A stretch of DNA of 64,000 nt from Mastigamoeba balamuthi. Lineage: Eukaryota > Evosea > Mastigamoebida > Mastigamoebidae. The translations under genes and the position numbers were made by a program. The notes under the pieces are model-generated. The model ran no database searches and was not told the origin of the DNA. It worked only from the letters and a program-made list of their open reading frames with translations. The stretch's first letter is position 1. Each line of letters opens with the position of its first letter. The DNA lies in contig CACRSC010000054.1 of assembly GCA_902651635.1 (NCBI GenBank), positions 57,831 through 121,830 on the forward strand, read 5' to 3'. Positions 23,288 to 34,203 of this stretch are shown in pieces.

Positions 23288-23935
23288 GGCCCCCCCGCCC
23301 TGCCATCCTCGACCCGGGGGGCGGTGGGGAGGGCCCAGCTCGTTCAGTCTGCGCTACCCCCCTTCCGCTTATAACTAGCATCCAAACCCCCTCCATAGTC
23401 TGGCACACTTCCTACCCCAAACCACCACCTACCTTCTCAGCCATCTTTGAACCCCCCTACCCTCTTCTCTTATTCCCCACAGCCACCACACCGATTACCC
23501 TACTACCCTACTCTAATAAACGCCTCGCCTTTTCCCCACGACTCCACCCCCGAAGCAATAAGACTGTTCCGGCGGTGGTCGTTGCCTTGTGTCTGGCGAC
23601 AACGAACCGGCGCGCTGTGATTCGGAGGCATCCGTGGGCTCCCGAGGGAGTGCCCCGTGGTGTATGCGCCGCGCTGAGAGGCCTGCGCCGCGAGCAGGGA
23701 AGCTAAAGGAAGCGCCTGTTATGTTAGAATTACGACGCTGGACAGATTTCTGGCACTTGGGAGGCTTCAGGGAATTAGGGGACTGACCCGGGCTGCGTGC
23801 GTGCGTGGCCAGCAGCAGCAACAGAAGCGAACATGGCACAGCGGTGGCCTGAAGGGGAGGACTGTCACTCAAGGGGTTGGCTTGCTTCTCTGTCGCACTC
23901 GTTGGGCGTGTGGTGTGTCCTGCCAGCTGTGCTGG
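23288..23935. other. Convergent spacer with a poly(A) signal
   Basis: Holds the 3' UTR of the homeodomain gene. AATAAA at 23515-23520 is the best poly(A) signal, 228 nt after its stop. The remainder up to the tetraspan stop has no supported gene. Confidence 0.45.
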
Positions 23936-24501
23936 TCAGCGGCCGCCCAGGCGGAGGTAGTCGGAGTCAGCGGGGCGCCGGGCAAACGAGACGGCGAGGG
24001 TCACGAGGGCCGTGGCCGCCGAGGCGATGGCGGTCCACCAGCCGGGCCCGGGCCCCCAGCTGCCGTAGGCGTCGGAGCCGCGGAACGACGTGCAGGGCCC
24101 GCCGAGGGCCGGGCACTGCGTCGAGGCCGCGAGGACGGCCGGGTGGCGCAGGAACCAGAGCGACCCGTAGGCGAGCAGCACGGACCCCAGCAGCGCCAGC
24201 GAGCGGGCGCCCCAGGCGAAGACCTGCGAGCCGCGGGGCGTGAGGTCCTCCTCCTTGGCGGCCGCGAGGACCAGCAGCGGGACCAGGCAGAGGAACGAGA
24301 AGGCCCCGGCCGCCACGCTGACGACGCAGACGAGCACGAGGCGCCACACGGAGCGCGGGGCCGTCTGGCGGGCGTCTCCTCGAGGTCGTAGCCCGGGATG
24401 TCGTAGCTGTACCAGCGCGAGCCCGGCAGCACGCTGGCCAGGCTCAGCAGCACCACCACCAGCGACAGCACAAACAGCGCAGCGTCCACCGCCTTCGACA
24501 T
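23936..24501 (-). CDS. Tetraspan (claudin/PMP22-like topology) membrane protein
   Basis: Two exons, 24501-24433 and 24364-23936, give 165 residues. Four hydrophobic segments are clear: the N-terminal VDAALFVLSLVVVLLSLAS, then LVLVCVVSVAAGAFSFLCLV, SLALLGSVLLAYGSLWF and WWTAIASAATALVTLAVSF. The second loop contains a Cys pair (TQCPALGGPCTSF). The intron (24365-24432, GTGCTG...CCAG, phase 0) explains an otherwise apparent frameshift. The intron also reads open from exon 1 as PGSRWYSYDIPGYDLEE, which would suit a first extracellular loop, so the splice call needs a transcript. Family assignment is by topology only. Confidence 0.55.
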
Positions 24502-24888
24502 GCGTTGCTGCTGCTCTGCGGGATCCTTGCGACGGCGCCGCTTGATAGCGAAGAGAACGCACTGGGTGCGGGAGACGAAGAGGCACGGGCTACCCCGCTG
24601 GCCCGCAGGGGCAGCCGCAGGAGAGAAGCGTGAACAAAACGGGAAGGAATTCCACGCAAACCCCTGTCACCCTTTATGGGGCGAAAACAGAAGACTGGGA
24701 CCACACCGCTCGTGCATACCGTGGCAGAGCCCGACAGCAGGAGGGCGGTAGCATTCCCCCTCTCCGTCTTCCCACGCGAAGCCGGGTGGGACAACAGCAC
24801 TGTACATTTTGCCTGAGGGATATCATAATGACGTGGGCGACCAAATCAGGTACAAAAGGAAACGCTGGTGCTGCACTCTGCAACGCCC
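24502..24888. promoter_or_regulatory. Divergent intergenic region
   Basis: 387 bp between the tetraspan gene (-) and the receptor-like gene (+). The AT-richer 24800-24860 segment lies just upstream of the receptor ATG. No clear TATA box and no gene seen. Confidence 0.35.
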
Positions 24889-27511
24889 ATGAAGACCGGC
24901 CTCCGCATTGCCCAGCTCCTCCTGGCCGTCGCGCAGCTGGTGGCCGCCGCGACCCCGCCGCAGCGGTGCTCCGGAGCGGGCGTGTCGTTCCTCGACTCTG
25001 AAAACGTCACAGTGCCCCTCAGGCGCTGCTCCTCCAGCTCTCGATCCCACAAATGCCCAACAAAACGTCCGCTCTCCGCAACTCACGCGCCTTGCCCTCT
25101 CACTCGCCCTTCGCTCCGCCCCAACCCGCCCTGAGCGCTCCATAGCGCCGACACACGACACACTGAAATCAGCGACACTGTGCGATAACCCCGACTGGGC
25201 ACTGCGCGCAGTGTCGACCTCGGGCTCGTGGGCGCAGACGTTCGTGCCCCCGCAGCTGCCGTGGCGGTACACGAGCGTGTGCCTACAGGTTGGCTACGCT
25301 GCGGCTGAACCCAACGCCTCGGCGGTGCTGCGGGGCAGGCTACGGGGCGCCGTCGAGATGTTCGACGTCGACACTGTCGTCAAGTCGATGCTCAACAGGC
25401 CCGGCAGACGCATCGCGCGCCAGCAGTTCGACGTGGCGCTCCCGGACAGCGCGGGCACCACCTGGCTGACAATCGACCTCGATAGCAGCTTCAGTGCGCG
25501 CTCAACCCCCTTCCCTGGCAGACGCGGCGGTTCTAAAACGGCGATTCCCGCCAAGCCGCGTACATGCGCAGGGTTTACCTCTCCGTGAGCCTGTCCGCGT
25601 GCAGGGCCGTGTACATGCTCGCGACGCCCCAGCCGTCGGAGCAGCAGCACGCGCTGGCCAACCTGATGAGCAGGTGCCAAGAGGACGCCGTGTGGATCGT
25701 CGACAGCTCGTCGCTGGCGTACTCGATCAGGGCGCACGGCACCAACGCGAGCTCGCTGCCCCCGGACTGGCACTGCTCCGACAGCGCGTACCGCGACGAC
25801 AAGTGCGACTGCCTCTGCGGCGCCTGGGACCCAGCGTGCGCGACGGCCCCGGCCTCCAACTGCCCCAGCGGGTGGGTCTGCGACAAGATGGGCGAGTGCC
25901 TGGACCCCGCGTGGCCCTCGTGCGACGAGCGAGGCTACGACGCCAGCGACGGCTGCGACTGCGACTGCGGCGGCCTCGTGGACCCCGACTGCGTCGAGAA
26001 CGCCGAGAACCCGAGACACTGCGAGGGGCTGAACATGCCTTTCTGCTACTTCGGCGTGGGCTCTGGCGGCGGGCACTGTCAAGGTCTGGAGTCCCGCTCC
26101 GCCCTCACGTGCACCGCGGAGGAGGTACAACTCACGCTCCCTGCGGCGCCACAGACAGGTGGACCTGCAACATGTCGCGGTACGGGGACTCGAAGGTGTG
26201 CGACTGCGAATGTGGCGAGAAGAGCGACCCCGACTGCACCGACGCGAGCCTGCCCACCAGCTGCGACGGCAACTGGTTCTGCCAGAACACCCAGTGCACT
26301 GGTGCGAGGCCCACACACTGACCCCGAGATCCCGCTAACATCCCGCGATTGCTCAGCCCCAAGGGAGTGGGTGTGCAACATCGTCGAGTACAACAACGGG
26401 CTCATCTGCGACTGTGACTGCGGAGCCTTCGACCCCGACTGCGACCTGAGCCCGATTAACACGTGCCAGAAGGGCACCCACTTCTGCAACACCTCTGGGA
26501 TGTGCGCGCCCTACGTTTGCGGCAACCATCTGCTCGAGAACACCACGGATCATCCTGAGGTCTGGTGACGGTTCCCTCCAATCACAAACGGACGGGGCGG
26601 CTCACCGGAAGCTACAGGAATGCGACGGAGGCCTGGGCTGCTCATCGAACTGCACCTGCATGCCAGGGTACGCCCCGAGCAACCACTTGTCGACCTCGTG
26701 TGCCCCCAAGTGCGGCGACGGCGAGGTGGTCGAGGGCGAGCAGTGCGACAGCGGCCGCTTCTGCACCAATTGCCGGTGCGATGCCGGGCACGCGCCGTAC
26801 AGCCCCGCTATCGGCAGCTGCTACGGCTGTGGCAACGACGTCCTCGACGAGAACGAGAGCTGCGACTCGCACTCGCCCGGCTGCGAGGACTGTCGGTGCG
26901 TCGGCGACTACCGGGCACGGGCGCCCCACAACCTCACGTGCGAGCACGTCGGCGACAACAAGAAGGTGATCATCACCGCCACCGTGCCCTGCGCCGCCGC
27001 TGTCGTCCTCGTCTCCATCATCGCCACCGCGATCTACCTCGGGTGCGGGACACAGCAAGCTGTGGTTGGAAGGACCCACTGACGAGCGGCCTGTCGCAGG
27101 AGGAAGGCCAAGAACGCGCCCAGGAAGCTGAACATACCCGTGGAGCTCAACATGGGCAGCGCGGATAAGTTCGTGGCGACCGAGGCCTACTTGTACAACA
27201 GCGGTGGCATGCAGCTCTCGCCGTCGTCTTCGGGTGGCAGCACGCCCGTAGACATGTCCTCGGTCTTGTGCTCGACGGCGTCGGGTCCTCACGCCGCTGC
27301 GCAGCAGCAGCCGCTGGATAACCAGCTGGCGATGCAAGTGCAAAGCGGCGGCGTCTGCAGCCCCGTCGGAGAGGAATCGCCCGTCGTCGGGGTGTTGCAG
27401 GCCTCTACAGCGAACGAGCCCCCCTCCGAGGTCCGGTCGCTCCCGAGCTCTGCTCCGTACTCTTCTCCCGACACGGGTGCCAGGGAGGTGCACTCGTACG
27501 GCGCCAAGTGA
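24889..27511 (+). CDS. Type I membrane protein with Cys-rich ectodomain repeats (receptor-like)
   Basis: Seven exons (24889-25066, 25173-25493, 25556-26083, 26155-26301, 26357-26559, 26618-27042, 27100-27511) give 737 residues with matching phases; the first donor (GTCCGC) is the least certain. Residues 1-21 are a signal peptide. The ectodomain starts with a beta-rich 200-residue region. It continues with at least four repeats of the form WxCD..(K/D)CDC.CG..DPDC (for example CDCDCGGLVDPDC, CDCECGEKSDPDC, CDCDCGAFDPDC). Two CGDG/CGND...GE.CD repeats follow (CGDGEVVEGEQCDSG), like myxo-Cys/DUF4215 modules. One TM helix (VIITATVPCAAAVVLVSIIATAIYLG) precedes a 130-residue Ser/Pro-rich cytoplasmic tail with no kinase domain. 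Probably a cell-surface binding protein or receptor; ligand unknown. Confidence 0.75.
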
Positions 27512-27633
27512 AGAGGAGACCACCCCAAAACATGCAACTCAACTGTGTTCTACTCTCGAACCTCTTCAAGGAAACTCGCCTTCCAGTCTAGCCAGCACCA
27601 CAGTGTGAGTGCGGGCCCTTGGCCCCTTCCCCA

Positions 27634-28242
27634 TCACTGCAGGAAGCGCGCCACGCACTGGGCCACGTCCGGGCCCAGGCTGGTCTCGAGGACGGCCTGC
27701 GAGGCGGTGGCGAGGTCCTGCAGCGACCACCCCCTCTCGCACACGGCCCCCGCGACCTCCCTGCCCGCCTGCGCACCCAGAGCCTCGGCAGCGGCCGCCC
27801 CGGGGGCCACCCCCGCGTCCCTCTTGCGCGGCCCCTGCCTCGCGGCGCCCGCGACGGCGTCCATGACGCGGGCGGCCGACTCTGCGGACTCTGCGACGAG
27901 CAGCTCGCCGCACTCGGGGGCCACGAGGGCGTTGAGCTCCGCAAACGGCGGCAGGCAGTCGGGGCCAGCGACCGCCACGACGGCGAGGCCCGCGAGGGAG
28001 CTCGCGGCGAGGCACCTGGCGGCCGCGGCGGCAGCGGGCTGCGAGCGGGCCGAGCAGAGAACGAACTTGGGGGCGCGGGCCCCTGCGAAGACAAAGTCCG
28101 CGGGGCACGAAGGGGCACCGGGGCGCACTGCGTAACCCAGCGACGCCGAGAGGCACGACGCCACCTCCGCCACCTCCGGGGGTCCCTGGGGGTCGACCCC
28201 AGCGACGACGACCGCAGCGGGCTTGCCCTGGCGGCCGGGCAT
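27634..28242 (-). CDS. FAAP24/ERCC4-like fold protein with C-terminal HhH (tentative)
   Basis: A single exon of 202 codons ending in TGA, one of the few intronless genes here. The first half alternates hydrophobic strands (CPADFVFAGARAPKFVLC, LAGLAVVAVAG, ELNALVAPECGELLVAESAE) in the order expected of an ERCC4/XPF-type nuclease-like domain. I see no GDXnERKX3D catalytic motif. The last 30 residues (SLQDLATASQAVLETSLG) look like a helix-hairpin-helix unit. Overall length (202 vs about 215) and this order best recall the Fanconi-core DNA-binding subunit FAAP24; ERCC1-like is the alternative. Similarity was judged by eye and is weak. If right, it acts in the nucleus on DNA-damage structures. Confidence 0.4.
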   Translation of the reverse strand: MPGRQGKPAAVVVAGVDPQGPPEVAEVASCLSASLGYAVRPGAPSCPADFVFAGARAPKFVLCSARSQPAAAAAARCLAASSLAGLAVVAVAGPDCLPPFAELNALVAPECGELLVAESAESAARVMDAVAGAARQGPRKRDAGVAPGAAAAEALGAQAGREVAGAVCERGWSLQDLATASQAVLETSLGPDVAQCVARFLQ

Positions 28243-28769
28243 CGCAGAGCAGAGCCACAGAGAGCGGCAGAGAGCTCAGGGGGGAGGGAAGGGGGGGCGG
28301 GGGCGGAATGTATGATCGAAGACCCGCCGAAGAGAACAGAATTGCAGCGAAATTGTCTGTTCCCAGCCCTCGGACGCACAGAGCGGCCAACGCCGAATCG
28401 GAGGTAGGGGGCCACGGGGCCGGGCGAGAGCTGACAGAAGGGTGGGACATCACAGGCGGGCTGCAGGGCTGACGCGCCACATCAGGTCACGTCGCGTCGG
28501 CACAGGGGGCTGGCTCAGTCCGAGTATCTTCCCCGGTCGGGGGCGGAGAGAGAAGCCCGCAGAAGGCGCTCGGAAACAAAGCGGGCAAAAGGCCGACCCC
28601 ACTGTAATCGCCGGAATCGGCAGGGATCGCCCGGCTCGATATTCCCGGCGGACGGCCGCCAAGAATAGAACCTGGAAGAGGCCATCTTTCCACTGTTTTA
28701 TTTCTGGCGAGAAAAAGGCTCCTCATGAGAGTGGCACCAGCCAACACCATCTACCAGCAGTCGGAGCGA
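28243..28769. promoter_or_regulatory. Divergent intergenic region
   Basis: Lies between the FAAP24-like gene (-) and cyclase 1 (+). An in-frame ATG at 28725 could extend cyclase 1 by 15 residues, but the paralogues start at the M(K/R)VSFRALL position, so I start at 28770. No gene seen. Confidence 0.4.
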
Positions 28770-31024
28770 ATGAAGGTGTCGTTCCGGGCGCTGCTGGTGG
28801 TGACGGTCTGCGCGGCCGTGTGGATCCCGATGATCGTCGTGGTGCTGCTGTTCAACGCGCGGTCGCAGGAGCTGCTGCGAAGGTCCACGGAGGAACGACT
28901 TCCCCCGACCGTGGTACGGCTGGGAGGCACCGTGGAGCAGAGCCTCGTGAGCGCCGAGAGCGTGGGCGTTCACACCGCACTGGACATCTCGACGGGGCTG
29001 CTGGAGTTTGACGAGTCGGAGGAGGGCCAGCGGAGGCTGCGGGTGCGCTGGGACAACATCCTGCGGGCGTTCCACAGCGCTAGCAGCACCGAATTCATGA
29101 CGGGCGAGGGCAACGAGTACCCGGCGCGGCTCATTGGCATCGGAGAGTTCGGCAACGGGGTCAACGTGTGGTGGTGGACGTACCGCAACACGTCGTTCGA
29201 GCAGTGGCAAATGAATAAGACCAACCTCGTACCATTCGAGCGCCAGTGGATCGAGAACGACTTCAGCTACCCCTACCTCGACCAGGTCCGCAGCGCCATC
29301 CCAGCGGGCGAGGAGGAGTGCTGGATGCCAATATACTTCGTCAACATGTGGACATGGGCAACTTATGTCAAGAAGGCCTACGTACCCAACACCGAAGGCC
29401 CCAACCGCCCTGTGTGGGCCTACACTATCGTGGACCTCGTCATCCAGGACATCGCCAACGTGTTCGCGGGCCTCACAGTGTCCCAGGGCGTCGCGGTTCT
29501 CGTCGACTCACCTTCGTCGACTCTGCTGGGGACCACATCCCAGACGATCCAGTGCTACCACACCGTCGGCACTGACATGCTCCCCGTCCTCGTCAACGAG
29601 ACCGAGGGCGACACTCCGGACCACTACAGGGTGGCGGCGGTGAACGACCTCGTGGAGCGCAAGTACGGCAACTGGGACGCTCTCACTCTGACCCTCAACG
29701 ACAAGTACGACGCACCATCGACGCCAGAAATCATCATGATCAAGGGCGTCAAGAACCTCGTGTCGTTCACGCGAGTCAGGAGGCCCTGCCTGTCGTGGGT
29801 GGTCGCCGTTGTCTCGGAGTTCGACAGCGCGCCCGTGGACCTCGTGCCGATCATCGTGGCCGTCTGCACAACGGTCGTCGCCCTCGTTGTTCTGGGCATC
29901 CTCAGTCTGCTCCTCACGAGGCCCCTGTCCAAGCTCTCACAGCGCATGGAGCTTGTCTCTCGCCTCAAGTTCAACAGGGGCAAGCCAGACATCTCGATCT
30001 TCAGCGAGTTCCACCAGCTCAACAAGAGCTTCAAGAAGCTGAGCACGGGAATCGAGGCCATGACCAAGTTCGTCCCGATGCCTGTGATCAGCCAGATCAT
30101 GATGAGCAGCATGACGGCTGCGGGGCTGTCACAGGAGGACCTGCTGGCAGTGTCGATGAAGCGTGTGACGATCATGTTCTGCGACATCAAGGGGTTCACG
30201 ACCATGTCGGAGAAGCTCAAGACCAACACAGTGGTGCAGATGCTGTTCAAGTGGCTGGGCGCGTTCACCAAGGTGATTGTGAAGAACGACGGCATCGTCG
30301 ACAAGTACATTGGCGATGTGAGCCCTCCTCTCTTCCTCTCTCCTGAATCTGTCGTTCATTGCTGACAGAATGCCACCACCACCTGTAGTGCATCATGGCG
30401 CTGTGGAACGCGCCACTGGACATCGACCAGCCCGAGGCAAAGGCCTGCGCTTCGGCGCTCGAGTTCTCCGAGGTCCTGAAGACACTCAACGAGAAGTTCG
30501 TCAAGGACGGCCATCCCGAGATGTCAGTCCGCGTCGGTATCCACTCGGGCGAGCTCTACGTGGGGAACATCGGGTGCGAGGACCATGTCAACTACACCGT
30601 CTGCGGCACTCCCGCCAACACGGCGTCGCGCCTGGAGCAGCTGGGTAAGGTCTACGGGGTGACCCCGCTGGTCTCGGGCGACATCGCCACCTGCGTGAGC
30701 AACCAGTACGTGTGCGTGTGGCTCGACGACACGAAACTCCAGGGGCACGTTAACACGGTTACCAAGGTGTACCACCTGGCCGCGCGCATCAGCGACGCCA
30801 CGCCCAACCAGCTTTACGCGGCCGAGAAGATGAGGATCGTCGATATGCTGTTCAACTCGGCCGACGACAGGGCGAGCACAGCCGAGCTCAGGCAGCTCCT
30901 GGAGGACCTGCTGATCGACACCAGGATGCAGGGGTACCACAACGTGCTGGCTCTGCTCAACGACAGGATGGGGAAGCCAGTCAGCACGCAGGCCACGGTG
31001 TCAAACCTGCACATCTGCCTGTGA
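28770..31024 (+). CDS. Receptor-type class III adenylyl cyclase, paralogue 1
   Basis: Two exons (28770-30317, 30389-31024) give 727 residues; the GTGAGC-donor intron interrupts the catalytic domain after YIGD. The N-terminus has a TM helix (ALLVVTVCAAVWIPMIVVVLLF), then about 340 extracellular residues with a Cache-like look, a second TM helix (VPIIVAVCTTVVALVVLGILSLLL), a short HAMP-like linker and the catalytic domain. Metal-binding Asp472 (FCDIKGFT) and Asp516 (DKYIGD) are present. The purine-selecting pair is Lys512 and Thr586 (NYTVCG), as in bacterial-type adenylyl rather than guanylyl cyclases. Transition-state Asn593 and Arg597 are present. One catalytic domain per chain implies a homodimer. 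It probably converts an external signal into cAMP. AATAAA follows at 31129-31134. Confidence 0.9.
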
Positions 31025-31724
31025 TCGCCACATACACAAGTGCCATTGTAATAGTAGCGGAGATATCAAATGACTTTCTTATCGTATCTGGGTTGCGCGG
31101 CCGTGTATACTCCATCATTGCCAGTCTGAATAAAAGAATGCTCTCCCATTCTTGGCAATTCTCACCATTTCTCGCTTCTATTGGCGATGTATCTATTATC
31201 AGAGTTATTGACCATTCTTGGGCAGGCGGTTCTATATTTTTCGAGCCTTCCTTCTATTGATGCAGACCAAGGCACACCGCGATACAGGGACACAGGGCTC
31301 GTCTCGGCCGCTCCGGACACGCGTTGCAGTACTCCGGGCGACGAACCCGAGTGGTGCCGACCCGATACGGTGTGGCCCGCCGTATTTGCAATCCGAGTGC
31401 GGTAACTCACACCGGGACGTGGCGCAACGAGGTTGCGCAGTGTGCCGCCCCCGCTCTTCGCGAGTCGATGCCGTGGCGTAACTCCCTCGCCGATGCCTTG
31501 CATGTGAATTGATCGCCCAACGGAAAAGCAGAAGCAGTGCCGCAGCTCGCCATTTGGCCTCTCGGGCTGGCAGAATGCGGCGTTCGCCAAGACCAAATCG
31601 GGACGCCCGATTGTAAGTCGCCCTCCATACTAGAATCGCGAACCCCACTGCTCTTGTATACTATTTCTTTGGAAACCCGACGCCAATACATCGCCAATAC
31701 ACTATTCCGGTGGCATCGGCTCAT
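31025..31724. other. Intergenic spacer between cyclase paralogues
   Basis: Contains the cyclase 1 poly(A) signal and the upstream region of cyclase 2. Short ORFs on both strands lack protein-like composition. 31620-31715 is AT-richer and probably promoter. Confidence 0.4.
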
Positions 31725-33977
31725 ATGAGAGTGTCGTTCCGGGCGCTGCTGGTGGTGACGGTCTGCGCGGCCGTGTGGATCCCGATGGTGGTGGTCGTGC
31801 TGCTGTTCAACGCGCGGTCGCAGGAGCTGCTGCGCAGGTCCACGGAGGAAAGGCTGCCCCCGACGGTGGTCCGCCTAGGGGGGACCGTGGAGCAGAGCTT
31901 AGTGAGCGCTGAGAGCGTGGCGGCACACACGTCGTACGACATCTCGACGGGGATCCTGGAGTTTGACGAGTCGGAGGAGGGCCAGCGGAGGCTGCGGGTG
32001 CGCTGGGACAACATCCTGCGGGCGTACCACAGCGTCAGTAGCACCGAGTTCTTCACGGGCGAGGGCAACGAGTACCCGGCGCGGCTCATTGGCATCGGAG
32101 AGTTCGGCAATGGGGTCAACGTGTGGTGGTGGACGTACCGCAACACGTCGTTCGAGCAGTGGCTCATGAACAAGACCACTCTCGTGCCCTTCGAGCGCCA
32201 GTGGATCATGAACGACTTCTCCGTGGGCTACCTCGACCAGTGCCGCAGCGCCATCCCCGCCGGCGAGGAGGAGTGCTGGATGCCCATATATTTCGCCAAC
32301 ATGTGGACGTGGGCCACATTCGTCAAGAAGGCCTACGTCCCCGATACCACGGGCCCCAATCGCCCTGTGTGGGCCTACATTCTCATCGACCTCGTCATCC
32401 AGGACATCGCCAACGTGTTCGCAGGCCTTACGGTGTCTAAGGGCGTCGCCGTACTCGTCGACTCGGCGTCATCGACTCTGCTGGGGACCACTTCGAAAAC
32501 GATCCAGTGCTACCACACCGTCGGCGCCGACCTTCTCCCCGTCCTCGTGAACGAGACAAAAGGGGTCACACTAGATGACTACCGGGTGGAGGCGGTGAAC
32601 GACCTCGTGGAGCGCAAGTACGGCAGCTGGAGCAGCCTGACCGAGACCCTCAGCAGCAACTACGATCAGGCGTCGACCCCGGAAATCATCACGGTCAAGG
32701 GAGTCAAGTGCCTCGTGTCGTTCACGCGCATCACGAGGCCCTGCCTGTCGTGGGTGGTCGCCGTCGTCTCGGAGTTCGACAGCGCACCAATCGATATTGT
32801 GCCTATCATCGTGGCCATCTGCACAACTGTCGTCGCCCTCGTGGTGCTGGGAGTCCTCAGCCTGCTCCTCACGAGACCCTTGTCCAAGCTCTCGCACAGG
32901 ATGGAACTCGTCTCTCGCCTTAAGTTCAACCAGAGGAAGCCAGACATCTCGTTCTTCAGCGAGTTCTACCAATTGAACGCGAGCTTCAAGAAGCTGAGCA
33001 CGGGAATCGAGGCCATGACCAAATTCGTCCCGATGCCTGTGATCAGCCAGATCATGATGAGCAGCATGACGGCCGCGGGGCTGTCGCAGGAGGACCTGCT
33101 GGCCGTGTCGATGAAGCGTGTGACAATTATGTTCTGCGACATCAGGGGGTTCACGACCATGTCGGAGAAGCTCAAGACCAACACGGTGGTGCAGATGCTG
33201 TTCGAGTGGCTGGGCGCGTTCACCAAGGTGATTGTGAAGAATGACGGCATCGTCGACAAGTACATTGGCGATGTGAGCCCTCCTCTCCCTCCCTCCCTAG
33301 ATGTGCCATTCATGGCTGAAGGGGTATTTTTCTGCGTGTAGTAGTGCATCATGGCGCTGTGGAACGCGCCACTGGACATCGACCAGCCCGAGGCAAAGGC
33401 CTGCGCGTCGGCGCTAGAGTTCGCAGAGGTCCTGAAGACTCTCAACGAGAAGTTCACGAAGGCTGGGCTCCCGGCCCTCAGCGTTCGGGTTGGCATTCAC
33501 TCTGGCGAGCTCTATGTGGGAAATATTGGGTGCGAGGACCACATCAACTACACCGTCTGTGGCACTCCAGCTAACACCGCGTCGCGTGTGGAGCAGCTGG
33601 GCAAGTACTACGGAGTGACTCCTCTAATTTCTGGGGACGTCGCTACATGCGTGAGCAACGAGTACGTGTGCGTGTGGCTCGACGACACGAAGCTGCGTGG
33701 TCACGAGAACACGGTCACCAAGGTGTACCACCTTGCGGGCAGGGTCTGCGATGCCACACCCAACCAGCTCTACGCGGCAGAGAAGATGAGAAGTGTTGAT
33801 GCTCTCTTCACTTCAGTGGATAGAAATTGTACCCCAGAGCTCAAGGAGCTCCTGGGCGACCTGTTGCAGGATCCCAGGATGGAGGAATACCAAGCGGCGG
33901 TGATCCTGCTCAACGGCAGGGTGGGAAAGCCAATCGGAACAGAGACCACATCGTCGAACCTGCATCTCTGCCTCTGA
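31725..33977 (+). CDS. Receptor-type class III adenylyl cyclase, paralogue 2
   Basis: Two exons (31725-33272, 33345-33977) give 726 residues, with the intron at exactly the same codon as paralogue 1. The start MRVSFRALL aligns with the MKVSFRALL of the others; an upstream in-frame ATG at 31710 would add five residues. Topology and catalytic residues are the same: FCDIRGFT, DKYIGD, NYTVCGTPANTASR. Differences concentrate in the ectodomain (for example YDISTGILEFDE, FFTGEGNEY) and near the C-terminus, so ligand specificity may differ. The tandem same-strand position 700 bp after paralogue 1 indicates a tandem duplication. Confidence 0.9.
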
Positions 33978-34203
33978 AAGGACACCGCCCGAACACTCGG
34001 AGTCCATTCCTCTGAGCAGTGGAGAGTTGTACCAACAATGACAACGTGGTGTGTGCCAATCAATAAGATTGTGCCACAGGAATGAACCTCAACCATTTCC
34101 GCAACTCTGAAAGCACCAATTCCCCAAAATACGATCAGAACAACTATTTACGGGTTACTCTTATTCAGACCCCATCATGCCAAGAGGGGATGCACTATAA
34201 CTT

